Below, piece after piece: positions 54,996-62,201 of a stretch of DNA of 64,000 bases (within the stretch, counting starts at the first letter, position 1; each line of letters opens with the position of its first letter). The notes under the pieces were generated by a model that saw only the letters and a list, made by a program, of their open reading frames with translations, was not told the DNA's origin and searched no databases. Made by a program: the position numbers and the translations under genes. The stretch is from Bacillus sp. AFS029637. GTDB taxonomy: Bacteria; Bacillota; Bacilli; Bacillales; Bacillaceae_G. Location of the stretch: positions 67,373 through 131,372 of the forward strand of contig NZ_NUPZ01000013.1 in NCBI RefSeq assembly GCF_002584985.1, written 5' to 3'.

Positions 54996-55015
54996 TTCTT
55001 AAGTTGATGGGCATG
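54996..55015. repeat. Right 20-bp inverted repeat of the IS231 element
   Basis: TTCTTAAGTTGATGGGCATG, perfect reverse complement of 51454-51473. Confidence 0.95.
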
Positions 55016-55052
55016 GGGTCCCGCCAGCATTTCGGAAAAAAACCACGCTAAG
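55015..55052 (+). repeat. Tn4430-like 38-bp terminal inverted repeat
   Basis: GGGGTCCCGCC followed by AGCATTTCGG, an A7 run and CCACGCTAAG, 38 bases. It matches from memory the 38-bp ends of Tn4430 and related Tn3-family elements, which start GGGGTACC. The left flank also carries GGGG (from 51442), so the IS231-type element inserted within this repeat. The rest of the Tn3-type transposon is absent to the right. Confidence 0.65.
55016..55026. repeat. Right target-site duplication
   Basis: GGGTCCCGCCA, identical to 51443-51453. Confidence 0.92.
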
Positions 55053-55067
55053 TAAATTTGAATAAGA

Positions 55068-55107
55068 AAAGAGCCGCGTTACCCTATTAAGAGTAACGCG
55101 GCTCTTT
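55068..55107. terminator. GC-rich hairpin just beyond the Tn4430-like end
   Basis: AAAGAGCCGCGTTAC pairs perfectly with GTAACGCGGCTCTTT around 10 nt, with T-runs. Bounds the inserted region on its right. No gene reads into it that is still intact nearby. Confidence 0.85.
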
Positions 55108-55221
55108 AATCATTAAAAAACGTAAAAATATAGTTTGTATAAATTAATTAAATTGCTGTAGAGAATTTAATAAGTTTTTATGAATAAATGATGTTATATA
55201 AGAAAGTTGGTACAAGTTAAT

Positions 55222-55285
55222 AGATGGCAATAGATAAGATGACTTTAACAGGTAATTCAAGGGTTAATCTTATCTATTATCATCT
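55222..55285. repeat. Long imperfect palindrome
   Basis: AATAGATAAGAT (55229-55240) pairs perfectly with ATCTTATCTATT (55267-55278), with further pairing outside (AGATG..CATCT). It follows the 32-residue micro-gene on the minus strand, but no T-tract marks it as a terminator. Confidence 0.5.
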
Positions 55286-55303
55286 ATATTCGAATATAAA
55301 TTA

Positions 55304-55402
55304 TTAGAAATTAAGGTTATGGATAACTGGTATATCTATTCTAGGGAAACCGCCCATACCCATTCCTGGGAAACCTATAATACGGTGAGAATCTAATGTC
55401 AT
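55304..55402 (-). CDS. Putative 32-residue micro-protein
   Basis: ATG 55400-55402 with AGGTG 6 nt upstream; 32 codons, MTLDSHRIIGFPGMGMGGFP and ending PVIHNLNF. The glycine/methionine-rich, Phe-Pro repeats recall small spore-coat-type proteins of Bacillus, though no family is assigned. It lies near a YjcZ-type mini gene. Too short for most gene finders. Confidence 0.45.
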   Translation of the reverse strand: MTLDSHRIIGFPGMGMGGFPRIDIPVIHNLNF

Positions 55403-55573
55403 GTTTGCACCTACTTTTTATAAATATTTCATATTCTTTTACATGTTATGCTTAAAGAAAATAAAAGAGCTTATTCTCATTTGAACTTAGGCAGACTAAC
55501 TACTGATAAGAGGGTTTTATGTCAATTAGTTTGCGGGACCCCTACTAAAAAAATCCTCTATTGCTATAAAAAT

Positions 55574-55605
55574 AAAGAAAAGGCACCTTAGGGTGTCTTT
55601 TCTTT
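55574..55605. terminator. Intrinsic terminator
   Basis: AAAGAAAAGGCACC pairs with GGTGTCTTTTCTTT around four bases with one G-U and one A-C position. The 55.40-55.71 kb gap also holds GGGACCCC (55535-55542), one of several GGGGTC-like ends here. Confidence 0.7.
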
Positions 55606-55714
55606 ATTTCAAGAGGACCTGCTCAATTAATGCGTAAAAACATAAAGTAAATTGAATCCATTAAATTACATGAGTGACCTTAATTTTCCCCTCCTACTCA
55701 AAGGAGAGATTAAA

Positions 55715-55816
55715 ATGGGCTTTGGTGGTAGTTGTAGTAGTTGTGGCGGTGGCTTTGCTTTATTAGTTGTATTATTTATTCTATTAATCATAGTTGGAGC
55801 TTCTTGCTTCTGCTAA
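55715..55816 (+). CDS. YjcZ family sporulation mini-protein
   Basis: 33 residues: MGFGGSCSSCGGGFALLVV then a single hydrophobic helix and the end GASCFC. The Gly/Cys-rich N-terminus plus one membrane helix is the YjcZ pattern of small sporulation proteins. AAAGGAGAG is 8 nt before the ATG. A terminator follows. Confidence 0.85.
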   Translation: MGFGGSCSSCGGGFALLVVLFILLIIVGASCFC

Positions 55817-55828
55817 AAAAACTATCGG

Positions 55829-55856
55829 AAAAGACACTCATATATGAGTGTCTTTT
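55829..55856 (+). terminator. Intrinsic terminator of the YjcZ gene
   Basis: AAAAGACACTCA-TATA-TGAGTGTCTTTT, a perfect palindrome followed by CTTTAT; works both ways. Confidence 0.88.
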
Positions 55857-55897
55857 CTTTATGGGGTACTGCCCCATATAAAGAAATTTTAAACATC

Positions 55898-57040
55898 TTA
55901 ATCTACCTTTCCTTTATGTAAATATGGGAATAATGAAATTACCCCAAGGATAGCTAAACAAGCTCCAATCCATAGCGGAGATACAAAACCATATCCTTTA
56001 CTGATCCCAAGACCACCTAGTGACGAACCAATAACAATACCTAGCGTAATAAAAGAACTATGAACGGTATTTATCATCGTTCCATTACTAGCTGTTTTCA
56101 TGACTCTCGCAACCATAGCTGGATTCATTGCTACACCAGTTAAACCAATAAAAACAGTAGAAATAACGGCAATATATTTATTTTCTGCTCCTAAAGCAAA
56201 TAAAGACAATGCTACTATCAATATAATCAATCCGCACATCAATATTTTCATTGTATATTTATCAGCAAACTTTCCAATTATTATATTGCCAATTACCGTC
56301 GCGCTACCATAGAGAGCAAGTAAATATGGAATACTTGTGCTTGAAAAGCCTGTAACATTTGTAAAAATGGGCGTAAAATAACTAAATGCTGCAAACGTAC
56401 CACCAATAATAAACATACTTGTTACGTACGCTGCCCAAAGATGAATATTTTTAAATCGTAGAATTTCGTCTTTCCAGTTTAATTGCTCTTTATTTGAAGA
56501 TGATGGTAACAACCATTGAATCATAATCCCTGATACTAGCACAAGAACAGAAACAGCTCCAAAACTAATACGCCAGCCAAAATATTGCGAAATAACGGTT
56601 GTTATAGGTAAACCTAATACAGTTGCGAGCATTAAACCTGCAAGTACAATTGATGCAGCTTTTCCCCTTGAATCAGAGTGAACCAATGTTGCAGAGAAGG
56701 AAATCGTAACTCCAAAAGCTGAAGCTGAAACAATACCAGTTATAATACGTGAAATCATCATAATATCATAGTTCCAAGCAATAGCTCCGAGCGATTGACC
56801 AATTAAAAATACGAACATTAAAAACAATAATGCTTGTTTGCTGCGCATTCGCAAGAGGATTGCAGTTAAAATGGGGCCTCCTATTACCATTGCTCCTGCA
56901 TAAGCTGAAATTAAATACCCAATAGATGATACAGAAACCTGGAATGCAAGAGCAAGTTCATTCATCATACCTGCAACCATAAATTCTGATGTAGTCATAC
57001 AAAAGATTGCTAAAGCTAATAAATAAATAATCGATGGCAT
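55898..57040 (-). CDS. MFS transporter (DHA1 type efflux)
   Basis: 380 residues, 12 helices. Begins IIYLLALAIFCMTTSEFMVAGMM with the DHA-type motif; SAYAGAMVIGGPILTAILLRMRSKQALL is loop 2-3 and GIVSASAFGVTISFSATLV helix 5 motif C-like. Resembles AraJ/YdhP drug or sugar exporters. It is 62 bp downstream of a TetR regulator on the same strand, so regulator-controlled efflux is likely. AGGAGT precedes the ATG. Confidence 0.9.
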   Translation of the reverse strand: MPSIIYLLALAIFCMTTSEFMVAGMMNELALAFQVSVSSIGYLISAYAGAMVIGGPILTAILLRMRSKQALLFLMFVFLIGQSLGAIAWNYDIMMISRIITGIVSASAFGVTISFSATLVHSDSRGKAASIVLAGLMLATVLGLPITTVISQYFGWRISFGAVSVLVLVSGIMIQWLLPSSSNKEQLNWKDEILRFKNIHLWAAYVTSMFIIGGTFAAFSYFTPIFTNVTGFSSTSIPYLLALYGSATVIGNIIIGKFADKYTMKILMCGLIILIVALSLFALGAENKYIAVISTVFIGLTGVAMNPAMVARVMKTASNGTMINTVHSSFITLGIVIGSSLGGLGISKGYGFVSPLWIGACLAILGVISLFPYLHKGKVD

Positions 57041-57102
57041 AAAAACACTCCTTATCCATTATTGTAATGATTGGTACAAAAATAGTGCGAAAAAAGAGCG
57101 CA

Positions 57103-57699
57103 CTAAGCGCCAAAAATAGAATCCATTGTTCCTTTGATAACCTGTTCAGCTAACATCCGATTTTGCATCGATACATTAAGAACACGGAATCCGTAATAAC
57201 TGCTTAAAAGCAGACTAGCTAATTCCTCAGCTGATTGCTTCTTTGAAATTTCACCTGTTTGCAATCCTTCCTCCATCACTGTTTCAATAGCTTGTTTAAG
57301 AAGCTCAACATGCCTTGAGAAAATTTCTTGAACCATTAAATCGTTTTTAGCACGTTCTACGCTGGCATTAATCAATAAACATCCTTTTTGATCAATATTT
57401 TCAAAGTCTTCCTTCAATGCCCATTCAAAAAAATTACTTAATCGTTCTTTAACTGGAATTGGAGTATCTAACAATTTCTTTTGTTCCCTAATCCCAATTT
57501 CTTGGTAGCGTTCTAATACTTGTTTATACAGTTCATGTTTACTACCAAAAGTATTGTATAAACTTCCTTTTCCAAGTCCTGTATCACTGCATAAATCTTG
57601 TGTAGAACACCCCTCATATCCTCTTATCCAAAATGTTTTCATTGCAACATCTACAATTGAGGAATAATCAAACTCTCTGGGTCTGCCGCGATTAGTCAA
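57103..57699 (-). CDS. TetR/AcrR family regulator
   Basis: 198 residues. The helix-turn-helix is YSSIVDVAMKTFWIRGYEGCSTQDLCSDTGLGKGSLYNTFGSKHELYKQVLERY, the TetR_N pattern, with a C-terminal ligand domain (RGCLLINASVERA-like QKGCLLINASVERAKND). Start is TTG with AGGAG 7 nt upstream. It precedes the MFS gene in one unit and probably represses it. Confidence 0.92.
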   Translation of the reverse strand: MTNRGRPREFDYSSIVDVAMKTFWIRGYEGCSTQDLCSDTGLGKGSLYNTFGSKHELYKQVLERYQEIGIREQKKLLDTPIPVKERLSNFFEWALKEDFENIDQKGCLLINASVERAKNDLMVQEIFSRHVELLKQAIETVMEEGLQTGEISKKQSAEELASLLLSSYYGFRVLNVSMQNRMLAEQVIKGTMDSIFGA

Positions 57700-57862
57700 T
57701 CTTATTCTCCTCTCATTTTAAAGATAACATTAGTAGAATACACTTTTTGTACCATTTGGTCAATAAAGGTGTTTTATTGTATTTAAAATAAAATTTGATT
57801 ATTGTAGACAAGGATCGTTTCATATCTAGTAATTTACTTGGTTAGCTTAATGGCTATAAGGC

Positions 57863-57934
57863 GGTACCCCATTCCCACCAAATTAAGATTTTGAAGCCCG
57901 TCCAAAATTTCATCTCTCCTTCTCCCTTTCTCAC
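57863..57934 (-). pseudogene. Truncated copy of the 96-residue membrane gene start
   Basis: The minus strand reads ATGAAATTTTGGACGGGC... for 50 bp, differing at two bases from the start of the gene at 50711-51001, and shares its upstream GTGAGAAAGGGAG. Homology stops at GGGGTAC, followed by CGCC instead of TATT, so it ends at a GGGGTACCGCC end like those of Tn3-type elements. The 57.7-58.2 kb gap holds this, a terminator and otherwise nothing seen. Confidence 0.8.
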
Positions 57935-57963
57935 AAAAATTCACAGTTACCTTTTGTCATTTA

Positions 57964-57999
57964 AAAAGAGGACCTGCTATTCGTAGCAAATCCTCTTTT
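57964..57999. terminator. Hairpin terminator
   Basis: AAAAGAGGA pairs with TCCTCTTTT, and inside it TGCTA-TTCG-TAGCA forms a second stem with a TTCG loop. It may end the minus-strand unit 58219-61001. Confidence 0.75.
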
Positions 58000-58218
58000 G
58001 TTAACCTGAAACTTAATAAAAAATGCTTTCTTCAAATTATTTTTAAATGAATTCCAACAAAAAGGATATTTCCGTTTTACTTTCATTCGCTATCAAGCAT
58101 ATATAGTTTCATACGAAATCGATTAAAAAATCGTACCATCCTTTGTAACCTACATTGGATAATACATGAAACATTACACCTTGTAATTCCTAAATCTCTT
58201 TCTTTCAATTTTTTTAAC

Positions 58219-58947
58219 TTAATCCAATTTCCCATCCCCCTCTATCCACTTCATTGTTTTTTCCACATCTAATTCCGTATAATTCTTTTCACCATATCGA
58301 ACAGACTCATATATCGGAATAATGCCTCTCGTTCTACATATTCTCTTTAACCATTGTTGCATCGTTTCATAGGATCTTCTCTGTTCATGAAATGGTAAAG
58401 TCCTTTCCCATTCAACTAACGTTTTTCTTATCGTATCTGTAGGCAACGGTTGCTCTAACTGATGCCTCACTTTCTCGTTCTTTTCGGTCCTTACCGTATT
58501 TTCTTTTGTTACCGATTGTTTCTCTTGTTCCATTTCTGATTTCGTTAACTTTTTCCTAACTGATTTATAAAGAAAATATATAATTACCACTGTAATAACA
58601 ACATAAAAAACTACAGTAATCCATGAATTTGAAAGTACAGAAAATATGGCTCCCCATAAACTTTCCCTTTCGAACTCTTTCATTTTTTTACCTGTTGTTG
58701 TTCTTATCCCTTTATCTTCTACTTTTTTATCTTCAATAGGTGTCTCATACTCTTCAATATTTTCGTAGTTTATTGTTTCTTTATAAATTTTTTCAGATTT
58801 TTTCTCACTAAAAAAACGCTCTTTTACTATGCCTTGTACATGCACAACACCTTGCGATAACGCTATCGCACTAATCGAAAAGAAAAGTATAATTATTACT
58901 TTAACACTCCAAAACTTCACTTTCGTATGCTGCTTTTTATTCAACAT
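58219..58947 (-). CDS. DUF4129 membrane protein (copy 2)
   Basis: 242 residues. A membrane helix at about 12-32, a charged extracellular loop, a second helix at about 95-125, then a soluble C-terminal DUF4129-like domain: TIRKTLVEWERTLPFHEQRRSYETMQQWLKRI. Shorter than copy 1 at 38933-40042 and only weakly similar. 15 bp after the DUF58 gene. Last gene of the second MoxR operon. Confidence 0.75.
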   Translation of the reverse strand: MLNKKQHTKVKFWSVKVIIILFFSISAIALSQGVVHVQGIVKERFFSEKKSEKIYKETINYENIEEYETPIEDKKVEDKGIRTTTGKKMKEFERESLWGAIFSVLSNSWITVVFYVVITVVIIYFLYKSVRKKLTKSEMEQEKQSVTKENTVRTEKNEKVRHQLEQPLPTDTIRKTLVEWERTLPFHEQRRSYETMQQWLKRICRTRGIIPIYESVRYGEKNYTELDVEKTMKWIEGDGKLD

Positions 58948-58962
58948 GACAGAAGCCCTTTC

Positions 58963-60072
58963 TTATTCTTTAATTACAATCCATTTATTCGTTCTACTAT
59001 ATTTCTTTGGTGAAGTACCAAGGATTAAAGGAACCGCATCCAGTTCCTTACGACGAAAACCTGCTGTGTAAAAATAAGAAGAAGATACAGGCGTATCCTG
59101 ATCCGATATTGAGGCAAGTACCTTTAATACATTTTGCAAGTGTTTCCGATTATCCCCATTTTTTATATGTAGCAAACCGTTATCTTTTACACTATTGATC
59201 CATACTTCAAACGAACAGTTTTGCATGAGCAGTTGTTTACATATACCCGCCGTTAATTCGATTAGTTCCTCTGTATCATTTCGCAAAGAAACACCACTTT
59301 TGTTTTGCAAGTTGAGATAAATCGCGTATTTATCTGATTGCGTTCGCTCGTACTTTTTCGCGGTTATCGTCCCTGTTTTCGCTGTTGCACTCCAGTGGAT
59401 GGAACGAAAATCTTCATTTTCATAAGACTTCACTCCCATTACTTTCGTTTCATCATATAAGGGTGAAGACATCGCTTTTCGAAATCCACGTGACCATTCT
59501 TGTAATTCGGGCACTTGTATTTTGGGAACAGCTGGTAAGACTAAATAGGAGGGCGTATCGACTTGTTTATATGTTATATGGTTCGTTACGAATCCAAAGA
59601 GATCAGTAATAACAATTTCAACTTCTTCCCATTTCGCAATGCCTCTTTTTAACGCTACAGCTTGCAAATCAAATGAAACAGACTCTCTTCCTTTTAAATT
59701 AAAATTCATATAATAATTTGAACCTGTATTAGTATTTTTGTTTATTTCATCATGATCCCAAGTTAGCTTATTTTCACATTTAAATCGAAATACGATATTA
59801 AGAATAGGAAATATCGACTTGTTTGAAATTTTAATTTTGCACATATTCGTTTCACCTATGAAAACATTTGAATTCCCTTGACTGTATTCCCATTCAACAC
59901 GAGATACTTTACGCATGTATACATGCGTAGCACCTATTAAAATCACATACAAAAATACGAGAGATAATAAGAGTAGATTACTTGAAAATACACTTAAGAT
60001 AACGGCTACAACTGACATAACTCCCATTACGAAAGGCTCCGCTAAAGGTGTATACACAAGCTGTTGATTCAT
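58963..60072 (-). CDS. DUF58 protein (copy 2)
   Basis: 369 residues. Two membrane helices near the N-terminus (about 12-50), a beta-rich region, then the DUF58 signature MGVKSYENEDFRSIHWSATAKTGTITAKKYERT. Overlaps the moxR stop by 4 bp. Parallels the copy at 37795-38961 in order and length. Confidence 0.88.
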   Translation of the reverse strand: MNQQLVYTPLAEPFVMGVMSVVAVILSVFSSNLLLLSLVFLYVILIGATHVYMRKVSRVEWEYSQGNSNVFIGETNMCKIKISNKSIFPILNIVFRFKCENKLTWDHDEINKNTNTGSNYYMNFNLKGRESVSFDLQAVALKRGIAKWEEVEIVITDLFGFVTNHITYKQVDTPSYLVLPAVPKIQVPELQEWSRGFRKAMSSPLYDETKVMGVKSYENEDFRSIHWSATAKTGTITAKKYERTQSDKYAIYLNLQNKSGVSLRNDTEELIELTAGICKQLLMQNCSFEVWINSVKDNGLLHIKNGDNRKHLQNVLKVLASISDQDTPVSSSYFYTAGFRRKELDAVPLILGTSPKKYSRTNKWIVIKE

Positions 60073-61001
60073 CGTACATTCTCCACTGGCACACTAATTG
60101 TATGGAGAATTTCTTTCATGATTTGTTCTTTCGTCGTTTTCATCTCTCCCTCAATCGTTAACGTTAAACGATGAGCGCAAACGGATGCAGCAAGTAGTTT
60201 TATATCATCTGGCGTGCAATAATCTCTTTCATTTAATATTGCCCGTGCTTGAATCGCCCTCATAAATGCCAACGTCCCCCTCGGACTTACACCAATTTCA
60301 ATTAACTCATGCTTACGCGTTGCCTCAATAATTTCAAGAAGATAATCTTGCACATCATTCCCTACTAACACTTCTCTTGCACGCTTTTGCATCGTAATAA
60401 TTTCTTCACTTGAAATAATAGAATGTAACGTTTCTAACGGATCATTCATTTGAAACCGATTCATCATTTCCTTTTCTGCTTCTCTCGTAGGATAACCTTG
60501 TCGAATTGTAAGTAAAAACCGGTCTAATTGAGCATCTGGTAAAGGAAATGTACCAGCGGATTCAAGAGGATTTTGCGTCGCAATAACTAAAAAAGGTTCT
60601 GGTAATGAATGTGTCTGTTTCGCAATCGTAACAGTACGTTCTTCCATAACTTCCAATAACGAAGATTGTGTTCTCGGTACAGCTCGATTAATTTCATCCA
60701 CTAATACGATATTTGCAAAAATAGGACCTAACCTCGTTTTAAATTCCGATTCCTTTACATCAAAATATTCAAGACCAATAACATCTCCAGGTAAAGTGTC
60801 AGCTGTGAATTGAATTCTTTGGAACTTAGCGTCCACACTTTTAGCCAAACTTTTCGCTAACGTTGTTTTCCCCGTCCCAGGTACATCCTCTAATAAAATG
60901 TGCCCTCTTGCTATGAGAGCTATTGCTGCAAGTTCAATCGATTCATCTTTTCCTATAATAACTTTCGAAATATTGTTAGTTATTTTCTTTAATGTACTCA
61001 T
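60069..61001 (-). CDS. MoxR family AAA+ ATPase (copy 2)
   Basis: 310 residues from ATG 60999-61001, with AAAGGTGG 10 nt upstream; the frame opens at a GTG at 61016. Walker A is LEDVPGTGKTTLAK (about 38-51), Walker B NIVLVDEINRA, and ATQNPLESAGTFPLPDAQLDRFLL and SPRGTLAFMRAIQA follow. Homologous to the MoxR at 36869. First gene of a MoxR-DUF58-DUF4129 operon. Confidence 0.92.
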   Translation of the reverse strand: MSTLKKITNNISKVIIGKDESIELAAIALIARGHILLEDVPGTGKTTLAKSLAKSVDAKFQRIQFTADTLPGDVIGLEYFDVKESEFKTRLGPIFANIVLVDEINRAVPRTQSSLLEVMEERTVTIAKQTHSLPEPFLVIATQNPLESAGTFPLPDAQLDRFLLTIRQGYPTREAEKEMMNRFQMNDPLETLHSIISSEEIITMQKRAREVLVGNDVQDYLLEIIEATRKHELIEIGVSPRGTLAFMRAIQARAILNERDYCTPDDIKLLAASVCAHRLTLTIEGEMKTTKEQIMKEILHTISVPVENVR

Positions 61002-61124
61002 ATAGTAATCTACCACCTTTAAATTATCTAAAAATTAAGAATATATATTTTCCAAATTATAACATGCAATTCGAAGATGAAATAGAGTAAAAAGAAAACT
61101 TATATTTTTTCTTCACTGCACGTA

Positions 61125-61163
61125 AAAAAAGCACCTATTGTCGTCGGTTGACAATGAAGTGCC
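61125..61163 (-). terminator. Intrinsic terminator of the 154-residue gene
   Basis: GCACCTATTGTC pairs with GACAATGAAGTGC with a bulge; the minus strand continues with seven T. Confidence 0.75.
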
Positions 61164-61212
61164 TAACTCACGTAATTTTCATATTGGGTATTTGACACCT
61201 TATATACATTCA

Positions 61213-61677
61213 CTATCTCTCCTCTCTGCACAAATGAATATAATGACCAAAATCAGGAAATACATCCCAGTTATTTTCAAGATGATCATGAACCTCTCGT
61301 TCTTCTACTAACCCTTTATTTACATCCATTTTTTCCATTACTGTATAACCATTTTCGCGGAAATTCAAAATTAAGCGAGTGTTTTCTTTTTCATTCGTAT
61401 CATTATATTCCCAATACATAGCTGTTCTTAAGAAAATTCTATTATCATTTATAACTTCAAAATCATAATTTAAATACTTACGAACTAAGTCATCATAAAA
61501 ACCAACTGAAACCCAGTCTTTTGTAACATTTATAACATACTTAATCCTCTCACCTTCAGTTAACACAGCCGTATATGGTTCGTGATTTTGATGACACAAG
61601 TATGCTTTACATGTATCAATTATATTCCAAGGTTGCTTTCTAATATCTGACCACTCGTCACAATAATAAATATTCAT
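61213..61677 (-). CDS. Hypothetical protein, immunity-like
   Basis: 154 residues, no signal peptide. Rich in Trp, Tyr and Asp/Glu (MNIYYCDEWSDIRKQPWNIIDTCKAYL, DWVSVGFYDDLVRKYLNYDFEV), a composition common in immunity proteins of polymorphic toxin systems. AGGTAGGG lies upstream of the ATG. It is the first gene after a series of toxin-like remnants, all on one strand. No family is recognised; the immunity role is inferred from context. Confidence 0.6.
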   Translation of the reverse strand: MNIYYCDEWSDIRKQPWNIIDTCKAYLCHQNHEPYTAVLTEGERIKYVINVTKDWVSVGFYDDLVRKYLNYDFEVINDNRIFLRTAMYWEYNDTNEKENTRLILNFRENGYTVMEKMDVNKGLVEEREVHDHLENNWDVFPDFGHYIHLCREER

Positions 61678-61717
61678 AGTTAATAATCCCTACCTTCTAT
61701 ACCTCTTAAAAATATTC

Positions 61718-61897
61718 CTAGTTTCTATTTTTTTCATCATGCTCTAAAAATAAATACTGTAAGTCACCATTAATAGTTAATTGAAAATCCAACTCTTCAT
61801 CTTCAGTACACAGTCCTTCTTCTATTATTCTTAAAACTGCATATACAGTATCCACTTCTATTTGTTCAAGTATTTTAAATAATATCGATTTTTTCAT
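61718..61897 (-). CDS. 59-residue acidic protein overlapping the next small gene
   Basis: ATG 61895-61897 to TAG 61718-61720. Starts MKKSILFKILEQIEVDTVYAVLRI, then acidic EEGLCTEDEELDFQL. GGGG precedes the ATG inside the upstream gene, with a 23-bp overlap, so the pair is co-translated. Family not recognised. Confidence 0.65.
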   Translation of the reverse strand: MKKSILFKILEQIEVDTVYAVLRIIEEGLCTEDEELDFQLTINGDLQYLFLEHDEKNRN

Positions 61898-62048
61898 TAG
61901 AAAGCCCCGTATATAATTTCATTGCATCCTTCCAATAGTGATCAGTCACTTCATTACTATTCGTACTCTCAAATAATTCACGATACGTTGTTAAATTCCC
62001 TCTAATTATTGATTGGTGTAACTGTTTCATAACATCTTGTATACTCAT
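61875..62048 (-). CDS. 57-residue protein, first of an overlapping pair
   Basis: ATG 62046-62048 to TAA 61875-61877, with AAGGTAATAAAAAGT before the ATG. MSIQDVMKQLHQSIIRGNL then YRELFESTNSNEVTDHYW. Soluble, helical-looking. Overlaps the following 59-residue gene by 23 bp. Could be a small immunity or accessory pair downstream of the toxin remnant at 62202-62807. Unrecognised. Confidence 0.65.
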   Translation of the reverse strand: MSIQDVMKQLHQSIIRGNLTTYRELFESTNSNEVTDHYWKDAMKLYTGLSNEKIDII

Positions 62049-62116
62049 ACTTTTTATTACCTTCTATTTTCATTTGATTGTTACATTCACACAAATTATT
62101 TTTTTATCAAAATAAA

Positions 62117-62155
62117 AAAATGCTCAAAACAAACTAATAATGTTTTGAGCATTTT
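62117..62155. terminator. Hairpin between toxin remnant and small gene pair
   Basis: AAAATGCTCAAAAC pairs perfectly with GTTTTGAGCATTTT around 11 nt, with T-runs on both sides. Confidence 0.85.
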
Positions 62156-62201
62156 AATCACTTATGTATAATAATTTACAGTATCTTATTACTTACTACT
62201 T

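Larger units (their letters stand above)
51454..55015. mobile_element. IS231-type insertion element with passenger genes, 3,562 bp
   Basis: Bounded by perfect 20-bp inverted repeats CATGCCCATCAACTTAAGAA (51454-51473) and its reverse complement (54996-55015), the IS231 type end. Perfect 11-bp direct repeats flank it. A standard IS231 is about 1.6-1.7 kb with only a transposase; here about 1.9 kb more DNA lies to the right of the transposase and holds a 145-residue frame (53211-53648) and a broken WYL regulator (53738-54681), plus a terminator facing out. No third copy of the end repeat was found inside, so it is one unit rather than two nested elements. Confidence 0.9.
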
